The notes under the pieces are model-generated. The model did no database searches and was not told the DNA's origin. It worked only from the letters and a program-made list of their open reading frames with translations. Below are positions 10,601-19,300 of a DNA stretch of 64,000 nt, piece by piece. The DNA lies in the NCBI RefSeq assembly GCF_004138285.1, contig NZ_SCFN01000005.1, positions 496,001-560,000 on the forward strand, read 5' to 3'. The first letter of the stretch is position 1. Each line of letters starts with the position of its first letter. The position numbers were made by a program, and so were the translations under genes. Source of the stretch: Gottfriedia acidiceleris. Lineage in GTDB: Bacteria; Bacillota; Bacilli; Bacillales; Bacillaceae_G.

Positions 10601-13600
10601 GCAAATAATGACTGGGTTAAAAAGACAGATCCATATTCTGGAGGAACTCCTGGACAAGTGGCTTCGGAAGTATGGCCATTTTGGAATGAAGCTGTAGAAG
10701 TTCCAGATGGACAATATTATTTTGCGCTAACTGCGACAGCAGATGCGCCGAATGCAAAACCACAAAAAACAGTTTATATCCCAATGTATAAGGATACAAC
10801 TGCACCAAAAATGAATATAACTCGTTCAGCAGATTATGACGAAAAAACGCATCCGGAAACAACAGATTCAAATAGCTATACTGTACGTTGGAAAATGGAT
10901 GATGGCGATGCAGGAAATGTTGATGGTAATGTATTCATGGCCTTAAACGGTTCAGAGCAAGATGGCTATCAACAAAATGTAAAACAAAGTGCAGATGGAA
11001 CATATGAATTAACAGTAAACGGTTTAGTAGAAGGATTAAACGTAATTCATGTTGCACCGGTGGATAAAATCGGTAATATGGGTGACGCTCATACAATTAT
11101 TGTGAGAAAAACAAGTAAGCATGTATGGATTGATACAACATCAGCAACTTTAAATGACAATATTCCGAGTATGAAATGGGAAGCAAACGTTAAACCGGGT
11201 GACAGCTATAGTTTAGGTTTCAAAGCTGTAGGAGCTACAGACAGTGTTAAAAAGATCCAAGCAGTCATCTTAAAGAATTATTATGATAATAGTACGATTG
11301 TTGGGGACCCAATTGATATTGACATGGCGCAAAGTGTTACACAAACGCCATACTTCAGCAATTATAGTGAATATTCAATTAAAGGAAATGTTACAATTCC
11401 ATCGACATTACCTAAAGGAGCTTATGCAGTTAAGTTTTTACTAATGGCAGAAGGCGAAAAATGGAATGATCCAGGTGTACCAGCGATCGGAATTGAGACA
11501 TATGTTGATACTGATGCTCCTACAATTACTTCATTGAATACTACTTCAATGAGAGCGGTTGTGAAAAACGATGGTGATCCTGTAGCGCTAATGCTAAATG
11601 CTTCTGTGAAAGATGCAGTTTCGAATTCGAGAGGGTATAAAGTAGAGTATTCTGTTGATGGCGGTGCTCCAAAATCAATGGGAGCGTATTCAACTTATAG
11701 TACAACATCGACTCAAACGTTTAGATATCCAGTTGTATTACCAAATGCAAGTGGTCAACATGATATTAAAATTATTGCGACAGACACGTTAGGAAATAAA
11801 AGCGAATATCCATTAACAGTAAATGTTGCAGCGACTAAAGTTACTGTAAATTACACGCTAAATGGACAAAGTAAGACACAAGACATCGCGATTCAAAAGA
11901 TTGCTAGTTCAAATATAGCTCCAACTATTACATTAGTAGATAGTTTCAGCTCTAAATCAAAAATTTATGATTCTAATTATGTGTTCAATACTGAAGGTAA
12001 TGACCCATCGTTAATGGGCTATATTCAAACACCAAACGGTAATCTGAATAGTACCGATACTGCACTTGCTCCTATTTTAATAGGTGGTAATTCGCAAAAT
12101 AGAGCACAAGTGTTTTATACAAAGACGGGAATCCCGAGTTGGAATATACCAGCTGATAGTTATACTTTCTCAGGACTAGCAACAGGATACAATGATATTG
12201 GAGCATATCCTCAAGGAGATAGTGATATCCCAGTTACGATGGTCGATTGCTTAGGTAATGAAACACCTATTAAAGTAAAGCTACACAAAAATGCATATAT
12301 TCCAAAGGTTAAGCTTAATGATGCGATTATTGACAACAATAACAATCAAACGGCAACATTCTTCACGTATGATTCAAACTTTACGGTAAAAGGAACAATT
12401 ACTGGTGTTCAAGATCGTTTCTTTGCTACTTGGACTGATTGGCAGCGTGTAGGAGATGGGTTTAATGCTAACAAAAATTTATTTGATCCTACTTCAGACT
12501 GGGGTAAATCACCAACTACTTCTGCTGGTGAAATCTATCCAGGGTACGAAAATGATCCAGGAGTAAAATCTTTTAGCTTTAATACAGGTGAACTAAAACC
12601 TGGACCTAACTATTTTGAAATTGATGGTGGCAGTATCGTTGGAAGCAATCCAGCTAAAACTTTAGGAGGTACTCATCCACTTGTTAAAAACGTGGTAGTG
12701 TATCGTCTTGGTACGGCAGAAGGAGCAGATTTACCATTAGCAACAATTGCAGCTAATGCCTTAACATGGGATAAAATCAATGGAGAAAACAAGGATCAAT
12801 CATTAATCTTAACGAATTTAGCATTACCTAATTATGATGATGCGAATCATTCGGTAATTAGCTGGAGTAGTAGTAATCCAGCAGTAATCAGAAATGATGG
12901 AACTGTTATTAGAACAACTGAAGATACTAATGTAACACTGACTGCAACAGTATTGGTTGGTGGCGCAAGTATAGTAAAAACATTTGACGTAACAGTTGCC
13001 GCTAAAGAAGTTAATGATGAAATTGCAGCGAATGAAGATGCATCAAATATCACTTGGGATGTTATTCGTGGTGATAACACAGATTTAAACAACCTAACAG
13101 ATGCACTATCACTTCCAACATTCGGTTCAAATGGCTCAAGAATCGTTTGGACTTCAGATGATCAAAAGCATGTGACAAATAAAGGAAACGTGTATAAACC
13201 ATTATTTGACGAAGATGATGCACATGTTGAACTAGTAGCAAAAATTACAAGAAACACATCTACAGTGTATAAAACGTTTAATGTAACAGTCTTAAAAGAT
13301 ACAGCTAATAAAGAAAGAACGCTTGTATTAAGAGCATTTCATGAAGTTCAAGTTGGAGATTTACTTGGTGAAAATAAGGTAGTAACTGATATTACGAAAG
13401 ACTTAAATTTACCAACAACTTATGGTAATGATGGAGTAACAATCACATGGCAATCTAGTGACCCAAGCGTAATAGCTCCTGATGGAAAAGTGACTAGACC
13501 AGCAAAGAATACAGATGTTACTTTAACTGCGATTTACCGTTTAGGTAATGCTTCTATAGCAAACCAATTTGGTTTCGTGGTAAGAAGTGAGGATTCGGAC

Positions 13601-15151
13601 AATTCAGCAATTGTACAAGCAGCAAAAGCTTCACTTGTATGGAATCTAATCAAGAAAGAAAATACAGATTCAAATGCTGTTACAACAAATCTAAACTTAC
13701 CTACAAACGGTAGCCAAGATACAACGATTACATGGTCTTCAAGTGAACCATCAGTAATTAAAGAGGATGGAACAGTAACTCGTCCTACTTACGAAGCTGG
13801 AGACAAGACAGTAACTTTAACGGCGACGATTTCAAAAGGTAGCGACAAAACAACAAAAGAATTTACGATTAACGTATTAAAACAAGAAGATCATACAGCT
13901 CCTACATCAGTAGTAATTAATCCAATTGGAGATAATGACGAAGTATTAACTGGTAAAACAGAAGCAAATGCGACTGTCATTGTAAAAATTGGTAATGAGG
14001 AAATTGGAACAGGAAAGGCAGATTCAAACGGATCATATCAAATTCAAGTAGGTAAACAAAAAGCTGGTACAGTTCTTTCGGTTACTGCTAAAGATTTAGC
14101 AGGAAATGAAAGTGATGCTTTCAATACAACTGTATTAGACAAAACAGCACCTAGCGTGGTTGTTAATCCGATTGGAGATAATGACGTAGCATTAACTGGT
14201 AAAACAGAAGCAAATGCAACAATCATTGTAAAAATTGGTAATAATGTAGTTGGATCAGGAAAGGCAGATTCAAACGGATCATATCAAATTCAAGTAGGTA
14301 AACAAAAAGCTGGTACAGTTCTTTCGGTTTCTGCTAAAGATTCAGCAGGAAATGAGAGTAATGCTTTCGATACGATTGTATTAGACAAAACAGCACCTAG
14401 CGTTCCGGTTATTAACCCAATTGGGGATAATGACGTAGCATTAACTGGTAAAACAGAAGCAAATGCAACAATTACAGTCCAAATTGGAAGTAATGTAATC
14501 GGCTCAGGAAAGGCTGATTCGAACGGAAATTATCAAATTCAAGTAGGTAAACTAAAAGCAGGCACAATTCTAACTGTAACTGCTAAAGATCAAGCAGGTA
14601 ACGAGAGCGGAGCTTCTAATACAATTGTACTAGACAAAACAGCACCTACTTCGCCAGTTATTAACCCGATTAATGATAAAGACGAAACTTTAACTGGTAA
14701 AACAGAAGCAAATACAACAATTACTGTTAAAAATGGAAGTAACGTAATCGGTTCAGGAAAAGCAGATTCAATCGGAGCGTTTAAAATTACGATAAGTAAA
14801 CAAAAAGCAGGTACAGTTCTATCTGTAACAGCAAAAGATCAAGCAGGAAACGAGAGTGTTGCTTCTAAAACAACAGTATTAGATCGCACAGCTCCAAAGG
14901 CACCATCTATTACTAGCGTATCTGTAAGCTCAAAAACAGGTATTCAAATAAATGGTAAAGCAGAAGCAAATGCGACGATTGTTATTTCAATCGGATCAAA
15001 AGTTGTATCGAATGTAAAAGTTTCAAGTTATGGGACATTTGCTGCAAAATTACCTAAACAAAAAGCAGGTAAAATCTCAACTACCTTACATGCGGTTGAT
15101 AAAGCAGGCAATAAGAGTGGTAAGGTAGTACGTCAAGTAACTGTTAAGTAA
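7664..15151 (+). CDS. Giant secreted S8 (subtilisin-like) protease with Ig-like repeat stalk
   Basis: This 2495-residue protein has a Sec signal peptide (KKRW, hydrophobic stretch, cleavage near VKA-ED) and an I9-type propeptide (about 105-205). The S8 domain carries Asp246 (VDTGVDY), His310 (SSHGVHVAG), Asn406 (AAGN) and Ser677 (GTSMAAP), with a PA insert at about 520-551. It continues into Fn3-like domains with the motif GFYGKWDEP (about 884), as in lactocepin/C5a-peptidase-type cell-envelope proteases. Four atrophied-Ig-like units follow (about 1700-2075), then five Ig-like repeats of about 83 residues (2079-2495), each ending near LDKTAP. No sortase signal is visible. The start is ATG with a strong AGGGGGGAAA site. 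It is monocistronic, with its own terminators at 15162-15301. It belongs to the same subfamily as the protease at 56571. The substrate is unknown; nutrient proteolysis or surface processing is inferred. Confidence 0.95.
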   Translation: MNIKKRWIKGVSSLSLFGLIMSNMSYVKAEDLAQQLPIITDDKDPNQGILVTNSENNLNTLNLTEDMITALKEKGKKALDAEHTKAQKDLFKNKETIDVDTHKPDDLVSVIVQLKGQTASEMTSGIGVSQMSISTATSLVQKDIQSTKNEIMSSLSISKVKSDNGLNFKQEYTNVFKGFSIDNIKYGDIDTIKSLSNVKAVTLQNKYYPAVNQQHELTGIKNVWNGSAVGQPSGYKGEGMVVAIVDTGVDYTHEAFPDPKDMSKARIKTGKFKRDDGTTSHKVVDGYDWADQDSDVIPHVELPDSNTSSHGVHVAGIAAGSGPVIQGVAPEAQIIAEKVFSDYSPGAFTEDIIKGIDHAASLGADVINMSLGSSSSFDTRDPNDPMGIAIRNATDEGHVVVVAAGNASNAYADRVGGMGQSIKIGQTPDLNKIGNPGVYPDSFTVAAANNIVSNHKYTFTSNDALTSGGTVGSFTGDGLDDWHWNNDASKEYKLVSLGKNTDGTPKVGQPSDYSGLDVTGKIVLIQRGTINMTDKVVNAQKAGAAGVIIYNAPGKAPLDNPIGFGLIPFTFISNDAGVKLEDAYSKLNTVIGPGPGPGIGGLAVVAPKPLTLKITNEKIGSAFSESNPGEPTDFTSWGTTSDLLLKPEIMAPGHAIYSSVRVTADKHDTYENEDGTSMAAPYVTGAVADVMQGLIAKGFQPGTRAFAQLTKNLIMNTAIPAKRDYINDNNPADRQDYMTEYQPRRQGAGMIRPDLALKSPVVVTNKDGTGSVSLREIGDTTTFTITAQNLTDKAVTYKLNGTVMTDVLKDSKKANSDNIRSRYLDDAKLTFDENEITIPANTVKRVNVTVSLADTTTKNTFIEGYVYLTPTDQALPTLNVPYNGFYGKWDEPNVIDTKDTNVWTASTNGTQLALQTPAGIFGYETLFGPPRTPGELALGDKYYVVNGNLLPIPIVALLRNARNLKVDVVDKDHNLITHLANNDWVKKTDPYSGGTPGQVASEVWPFWNEAVEVPDGQYYFALTATADAPNAKPQKTVYIPMYKDTTAPKMNITRSADYDEKTHPETTDSNSYTVRWKMDDGDAGNVDGNVFMALNGSEQDGYQQNVKQSADGTYELTVNGLVEGLNVIHVAPVDKIGNMGDAHTIIVRKTSKHVWIDTTSATLNDNIPSMKWEANVKPGDSYSLGFKAVGATDSVKKIQAVILKNYYDNSTIVGDPIDIDMAQSVTQTPYFSNYSEYSIKGNVTIPSTLPKGAYAVKFLLMAEGEKWNDPGVPAIGIETYVDTDAPTITSLNTTSMRAVVKNDGDPVALMLNASVKDAVSNSRGYKVEYSVDGGAPKSMGAYSTYSTTSTQTFRYPVVLPNASGQHDIKIIATDTLGNKSEYPLTVNVAATKVTVNYTLNGQSKTQDIAIQKIASSNIAPTITLVDSFSSKSKIYDSNYVFNTEGNDPSLMGYIQTPNGNLNSTDTALAPILIGGNSQNRAQVFYTKTGIPSWNIPADSYTFSGLATGYNDIGAYPQGDSDIPVTMVDCLGNETPIKVKLHKNAYIPKVKLNDAIIDNNNNQTATFFTYDSNFTVKGTITGVQDRFFATWTDWQRVGDGFNANKNLFDPTSDWGKSPTTSAGEIYPGYENDPGVKSFSFNTGELKPGPNYFEIDGGSIVGSNPAKTLGGTHPLVKNVVVYRLGTAEGADLPLATIAANALTWDKINGENKDQSLILTNLALPNYDDANHSVISWSSSNPAVIRNDGTVIRTTEDTNVTLTATVLVGGASIVKTFDVTVAAKEVNDEIAANEDASNITWDVIRGDNTDLNNLTDALSLPTFGSNGSRIVWTSDDQKHVTNKGNVYKPLFDEDDAHVELVAKITRNTSTVYKTFNVTVLKDTANKERTLVLRAFHEVQVGDLLGENKVVTDITKDLNLPTTYGNDGVTITWQSSDPSVIAPDGKVTRPAKNTDVTLTAIYRLGNASIANQFGFVVRSEDSDNSAIVQAAKASLVWNLIKKENTDSNAVTTNLNLPTNGSQDTTITWSSSEPSVIKEDGTVTRPTYEAGDKTVTLTATISKGSDKTTKEFTINVLKQEDHTAPTSVVINPIGDNDEVLTGKTEANATVIVKIGNEEIGTGKADSNGSYQIQVGKQKAGTVLSVTAKDLAGNESDAFNTTVLDKTAPSVVVNPIGDNDVALTGKTEANATIIVKIGNNVVGSGKADSNGSYQIQVGKQKAGTVLSVSAKDSAGNESNAFDTIVLDKTAPSVPVINPIGDNDVALTGKTEANATITVQIGSNVIGSGKADSNGNYQIQVGKLKAGTILTVTAKDQAGNESGASNTIVLDKTAPTSPVINPINDKDETLTGKTEANTTITVKNGSNVIGSGKADSIGAFKITISKQKAGTVLSVTAKDQAGNESVASKTTVLDRTAPKAPSITSVSVSSKTGIQINGKAEANATIVISIGSKVVSNVKVSSYGTFAAKLPKQKAGKISTTLHAVDKAGNKSGKVVRQVTVK
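13899..14890 (+). repeat. Tandem Ig-like repeat array within the protease gene
   Basis: About four consecutive units of roughly 240-250 bases encode GDNDVALTGKTEANAT and KADSNGSYQIQVGKQKAG-type blocks, with a more divergent fifth unit up to the stop. Long stretches are identical at DNA level, for example around 14025-14080 and 14265-14330, which points to recent copying or gene conversion. Copy number probably varies between strains. Confidence 0.85.
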
Positions 15152-15161
15152 GTAAAATTAC

Positions 15162-15199
15162 AAAAAGGGTGTTTAGAAAAAAGTATAAACACCCTTTTT
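15162..15199 (+). terminator. Rho-independent terminator of the second S8 gene
   Basis: Arms AAAAAGGGTGTTT (15162-15174) and AAACACCCTTTTT (15187-15199) lie just after the stop at 15151. This is the counterpart of 7109-7149. Confidence 0.88.
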
Positions 15200-15206
15200 G
15201 TAAAAT

Positions 15207-15301
15207 GAATTAGATCAACTTTTTTCAAAAACTAAACTTTCCCTTAAAAATAAAAAGACAAGAATACAATTTTAGTATTCTTGTCTTATTTTTTTATTTT
15301 A
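15207..15301. repeat. Copy 2 of the duplicated intergenic segment with a bidirectional hairpin
   Basis: It matches 7167-7262, including the 13-bp stem (arms 15255-15267 and 15275-15287) with flanking A and T runs. It lies between the protease gene and the convergent regulator gene, where a bidirectional terminator would serve both. Confidence 0.8.
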
Positions 15302-15406
15302 GTTGTATTTATATATAAGAGTAATAAAAAAAGTCCTAAAAACGTTATTATTTCTTCTAAAAAATGAGTGATGAATCTATTAAAAAGAGATAATTAATTC
15401 TTAAAT

Positions 15407-16627
15407 TTAAGAATTTACGATTAATTGCGCTATTTCCATTGCTTGCTCATTTAAATCCATTTTAGAATAATAGTTAAATAATTCCTTCTTAGAGCGCTCC
15501 ATTAAAAATGAAAATCCACTTTTCATAAACATAGGTAACGCTCTGTTGTTTAAATAATGATAGTATTCCTTTTCTTTCGACTTTAAGAAATAAAGTAAAA
15601 GCTTAAATAAATGGATATATAAAGTGTAACTATGCTTTTTTGCTGTAGAAAGGCCGGTCTCTGCTTGTTGAATTAGTTCTTCCACGTTAGATGCAGCATC
15701 TTCAAAGGAACTTCGAATATAGCCTTCTAAAGAAAGTAAATATGATGAACATTCTGAATCTTTCAGATGCATAGATTGCTTATAGTATTTACTAGCTTCT
15801 TTATAATTTTTACCTCTGTAATATTCATATGCTAAATTATGCAAAACCTTTGCTTTTCGATCAGGTGAATTACATAACTCACAGCTTCTAATCAAATTTT
15901 TAAACCGAATAATAATCTCTTCATCCAAAGTCTCACCTTGTACTTGAATAATCATTAACATTTCAGCGTCAATCACTCGAAGATAGTTATTGATTTGTTT
16001 AAAAAATTGATGAGATTTTTCAGCATAATAATAGGTTAATACAGGTGCTTTTAATGTATGATAAGCAACTGCTAAATGGTAGTAATATTCAGGATTTTTA
16101 TAATTTGTATTATCGATCGACTTTAGAATTTGGATTACTTTAACATATTCTTGTTTTGCTAAATAATAAATTCCTAAAATATGCTTTAATAAATTGCTTT
16201 CATATTGTGCTAACTTGGCTTCTTTTTTTTGAATCTTTTTGATGATTTTATAAGCTTCATTGATCTTATTATGAGTTAGATAATATTTAGCTCTTAGTAA
16301 CTGATACATGTCGTGGTACTCTGAAATTTGAATTAATTCTTCCATTTCAAATTCATAATTTATTTGATCCATCTCTTCAAATAATTGCATGATGATTACA
16401 TCGTGCCAATGAAGTAGACGTTGTTTGATATTCATAAAATTAGCTACTTCAAATTCCATATTAATGCCTAGTCTTTTAGATAATAAATTAACAATTTCAG
16501 GCGCGTATTTTGTCTGTGCACACTCTATTTTACTTATATGGGTAACGGAGCAAATATCTTTTCCAAGCTGTTCTTGCGTTAGTTTGTACTTTTCTCTATA
16601 AAACTTGATGATTTTTCCTTCATACAT
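15407..16627 (-). CDS. XRE-type HTH regulator with TPR domain, RNPP (NprR/PlcR)-like
   Basis: This is a 406-residue cytoplasmic DNA-binding regulator. Residues about 1-58 form an XRE helix-turn-helix (REKYKLTQEQLGKDICSVTHISKIE). The rest is alpha-helical with TPR-like repeats, for example KVLHNLAYEYYRGKNYKEASKYYKQS. This arrangement and length match the peptide-pheromone-sensing RNPP family (NprR, PlcR, Rap-like). ATG at 16627 is preferred because GGGAGGTGG sits at ideal distance; a GTG at 16639 would add four residues but overlap that site. It is convergent with the protease gene at 7664. Known RNPP members often control secreted proteases, so regulation of the S8 genes is plausible but unproven. 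No cognate pheromone gene is seen immediately downstream; the only small ORF nearby is divergent, at 16750. Confidence 0.85.
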   Translation of the reverse strand: MYEGKIIKFYREKYKLTQEQLGKDICSVTHISKIECAQTKYAPEIVNLLSKRLGINMEFEVANFMNIKQRLLHWHDVIIMQLFEEMDQINYEFEMEELIQISEYHDMYQLLRAKYYLTHNKINEAYKIIKKIQKKEAKLAQYESNLLKHILGIYYLAKQEYVKVIQILKSIDNTNYKNPEYYYHLAVAYHTLKAPVLTYYYAEKSHQFFKQINNYLRVIDAEMLMIIQVQGETLDEEIIIRFKNLIRSCELCNSPDRKAKVLHNLAYEYYRGKNYKEASKYYKQSMHLKDSECSSYLLSLEGYIRSSFEDAASNVEELIQQAETGLSTAKKHSYTLYIHLFKLLLYFLKSKEKEYYHYLNNRALPMFMKSGFSFLMERSKKELFNYYSKMDLNEQAMEIAQLIVNS

Positions 16628-16749
16628 AACTAATTCCACCTCCCATTTCAGGTTTTCAAATATAGTAGTTGATACTAAAATTCTACATTTATCAACAAAA
16701 ATAGTATATTTAGAATACCGGTATAGGCTGTGAAGTAATACTTAAAGAT

Positions 16750-16845
16750 ATGTTAAGGAAAAATAAAATTTGGATAAGTTTATTGAGAAATTATGGATGT
16801 TTGTTTATTCGTTTTTCAGTAACAGTAATGAATGTTTTTGGATAA
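16750..16845 (+). CDS. Possible 31-residue peptide, divergent from the RNPP regulator
   Basis: ATG 16750 to TAA 16843-16845 would encode a basic, then hydrophobic peptide, MLRKNKIWISLL followed by RNYGCLFIRFSV and VMNVFG. The ribosome binding site is weak. What makes it notable is a strong intrinsic terminator just downstream (16876-16929) that serves no other forward gene. The 336-base gap 16628-16963 therefore probably contains a small forward transcript, either a peptide gene or a small RNA. It is unlike known NprX or PapR sequences. Confidence 0.25.
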   Translation: MLRKNKIWISLLRNYGCLFIRFSVTVMNVFG

Positions 16846-16875
16846 TATTGTATGTCTAATCGGACAATTTGAATG

Positions 16876-16929
16876 AATCATTAAAAACTGTAGGCAATTT
16901 TTACATACAGATTTTAATGATTTTTTTTT
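16876..16929 (+). terminator. Orphan forward intrinsic terminator
   Basis: The arms at 16876-16892 and 16906-16922 pair at 16 of 17 positions and are followed by a T run (16921-16929). The T run is on the forward strand only, while both flanking annotated genes are on the reverse strand. It implies an unannotated forward transcript ending here. Confidence 0.75.
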
Positions 16930-16963
16930 ATAAATACACCAAATCGAAAATTATCTATACGAA

Positions 16964-17554
16964 CTACTGCAATCTGTTACCAATTCTGAAGAGTAATGAT
17001 AATTGCTTAGCAAGAAAATGAGGTGTATAAGGCATGTCATTTCTTAACCAAGATACAATCGTACCGATTAGAGCGGAAGAGCCGTACCAGATAATAATAT
17101 CTCTTTGAATATCCATCTTAACGTGTAATGAATCAATTTCTCTTCGTTTTGTTATTGTTTCAGTAATGATATTTAATAATTGCTGAGTAAAGATTGGTGT
17201 TTGAGTTGAAGCAAGAACAACTTTATAGAACTTAGCATTCTCAGCTATATGTTCAAGTAAATTTAAGAGGCTTAACGAATCGATTTCTTCTATCGATTTA
17301 TGATTGATTTCTGATCTCCCCAAAATTTGCTCGATCTCCTCACCCATTTCCTGAGCCATTTTTTCCAACATATCTTGAATATCACGATAATGCAGATAAA
17401 ATGTTACTCGATTAACTGTTGCTCGTTCAGCTATGCGGTTAACTGTTATTTTGCTCATTTCCATTTCCTCAAGCAAATCGATAAAAGCGTCCTTAATTAA
17501 TTGGCGTGTACGAGTAATTCGAGGATCCACTCGTTTTTTTGTACCTTCTTTCAA
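16964..17554 (-). CDS. TetR/AcrR family repressor of the adjacent exporter
   Basis: This 196-residue protein has an N-terminal TetR helix-turn-helix (TRQLIKDAFIDLLEEMEM, then KITVNRIAERATVNRVTFYLHY). A helical ligand-binding C-terminal domain follows, as in DhaS-like TetR proteins. It is divergently transcribed from the MFS exporter at 17741, the classic layout for a local drug- or metabolite-responsive repressor. The shared intergenic region contains a palindromic candidate operator at 17646-17669. The ATG has an AAGGTGATTT-type site just upstream. The inducer is unknown. Confidence 0.88.
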   Translation of the reverse strand: MKEGTKKRVDPRITRTRQLIKDAFIDLLEEMEMSKITVNRIAERATVNRVTFYLHYRDIQDMLEKMAQEMGEEIEQILGRSEINHKSIEEIDSLSLLNLLEHIAENAKFYKVVLASTQTPIFTQQLLNIITETITKRREIDSLHVKMDIQRDIIIWYGSSALIGTIVSWLRNDMPYTPHFLAKQLSLLFRIGNRLQ

Positions 17555-17645
17555 ATTAAATCACCTTTCTCAATAAAATTTACAATTATTTCAGATGTGT
17601 TTATTATGTTCGAAATTAACTACAGAACCAAAAAGAGTGATAACT

Positions 17646-17669
17646 ACAATACATTTCTAGAAATATTGT
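17646..17669. promoter_or_regulatory. Candidate TetR operator
   Basis: A 12-bp perfect palindrome, ATTTCTAGAAAT (17653-17664), is flanked by ACAAT and ATTGT half-sites. It sits between the divergent TetR and MFS genes, where autoregulation and exporter control would converge. The link to this TetR is inferred from position. Confidence 0.45.
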
Positions 17670-17740
17670 CGGTTGTAAGAATTAGCTATCTAATTATAAT
17701 GTAATTTATATCATGTTAATTATTAAACACTTTGTAAATT

Positions 17741-19270
17741 ATGTCCATGATAAAGAGAGAAAGGATTGATGGGGGATTGAGTAAAAATTCTGTAACAGAT
17801 ACAAATTCGATAAAAAAAGGACCTATTATGTTTATTTTGATTTTAGGTGCCTTCCTTGCAACATTAAATCAAACGCTTATGAGTGTTGCCATTCCTGAGC
17901 TAATGGTTGATTTTCATATCAAGGCAGCAACAGCACAATGGTTAACAACAGGATACATGCTTGTAAATGGTGTATTAATTCCGATTACTGCGTATTTAAT
18001 GCAGCGATTTACAACACGCGAACTTTTTCAAGCTTCAATGGTTATATTTTTAGCGGGAACGATTGTTTCTGCAATTGCGACAGATTTTCCAATTTTGTTA
18101 ACTGGACGCTTAATTCAGGCAGCGGGTGCTGGAATTATTATGCCACTACTTACAAATGTTATTTTGACACTTTTCCCTCCAGAAAAACGTGGAGGAGCAA
18201 TGGGGATGGTTGGGCTTGCGATTATTTTCGCTCCAGCAATAGGTCCTACACTTGCAGGGTACGTTATGGAAAATTACAAATGGGAAACGATGTTTTACGG
18301 AATGATTCCATTTGCGGTTATTGTAATCGTACTAGGATTTATTTATTTACGTAACGTATCAGATCGAATCATCACTAAATTTGATACTCTTAGTGTTACT
18401 TTATCTACTATTGGATTTGGGGCATTACTTTATGGTTTCAGCCGTGCTGGAACATTAGGTTGGTCAGATTCAGAAGTAATCAGCACGGTTGTTGCTGGGG
18501 TTGTTGCATTAGTGCTATTTGCATGGAGACAAATAATCTCACAAAATCCTTTACTTGATTTACGTGCATTCAAATTTAATGTGTTCTCATTAACGACAGT
18601 TATTAATATCGCAGTAACAATGGTTATGTATGCTGATATGATGCTACTTCCACTTTATCTACAGAATGCTCGTGGCTACACACCAGTAGAGTCTGGACTT
18701 CTTCTACTACCAGGTGCCCTGGTAATGGGCTTTTTGATGCCAGTTACCGGAAAGCTATTCGATCGGGTTGGTGCAAAGTGGTTAGCTATTATTGGAATGA
18801 TCATTACGATTGCTACAACCCTTGGCTTTACAAACTTAACTGACTCAACTAGCTACACTTATCTAGTTCTTATGTCTACGGGACGCCGAATCGGTATGGC
18901 TTTAATGATGATGCCGATCCAGACAGCTGGTTTAAATCAATTGCCAAAAGAATTAAATGCACATGGAACAGCAATAACAAATACAATTCGTCAAGTTGCC
19001 GGGGCTGTTGGTACTTCACTTCTTGTTACAGTAATGACAGACCGTACTAAAACTCATATGTTGGATTTAATTCCTACAGCAGCTACAAAAGGCTTAACGC
19101 AAGCTCAGTTAATTAAAGAGGCTTCAATTCAAGGAATTAACGATGCTTATTTTGTAATCGTCGGAATTGGTATCATCGGCTTACTACTTTCCTTCTTTAT
19201 AAAGAAAGGGAGGCAAATAGCTTCTGAAGAGACGACAACTCATTTAAAAAAGGTAACAGTAAAAGCCTAA
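17741..19270 (+). CDS. MFS multidrug exporter, DHA2 (EmrB/QacA, LmrB-like) family
   Basis: This integral-membrane proton-driven drug or metabolite exporter has up to 509 residues and about 14 transmembrane segments, typical of DHA2. N-terminal LGAFLATLNQTLMSVAIPELM and the motif-C-like GLAIIFAPAIGPTLAG support the family. The ATG at 17741 has no clear ribosome binding site. Alternatives are TTG 17777 and ATG 17828, which has AAAGGA at good spacing but would trim the cytosolic leader seen in relatives. It is followed after 30 bases by an SDR gene in the same direction and probably co-transcribed. Control by the divergent TetR is likely. The substrate cannot be told from sequence. Confidence 0.9.
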   Translation: MSMIKRERIDGGLSKNSVTDTNSIKKGPIMFILILGAFLATLNQTLMSVAIPELMVDFHIKAATAQWLTTGYMLVNGVLIPITAYLMQRFTTRELFQASMVIFLAGTIVSAIATDFPILLTGRLIQAAGAGIIMPLLTNVILTLFPPEKRGGAMGMVGLAIIFAPAIGPTLAGYVMENYKWETMFYGMIPFAVIVIVLGFIYLRNVSDRIITKFDTLSVTLSTIGFGALLYGFSRAGTLGWSDSEVISTVVAGVVALVLFAWRQIISQNPLLDLRAFKFNVFSLTTVINIAVTMVMYADMMLLPLYLQNARGYTPVESGLLLLPGALVMGFLMPVTGKLFDRVGAKWLAIIGMIITIATTLGFTNLTDSTSYTYLVLMSTGRRIGMALMMMPIQTAGLNQLPKELNAHGTAITNTIRQVAGAVGTSLLVTVMTDRTKTHMLDLIPTAATKGLTQAQLIKEASIQGINDAYFVIVGIGIIGLLLSFFIKKGRQIASEETTTHLKKVTVKA

Positions 19271-19300
19271 GTACAATACAGACTAATTGGAGGAATTGAT

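Noticed and set aside
13899-15148. Direct repeats as a CRISPR array
   Set aside because: The units are about 250 bases, lie in one long open frame and encode Ig-like domains.
16628-16639. GTG start adding four residues to the RNPP regulator
   Set aside because: It would overlap the GGGAGGTGG site that is ideally placed for ATG 16627.
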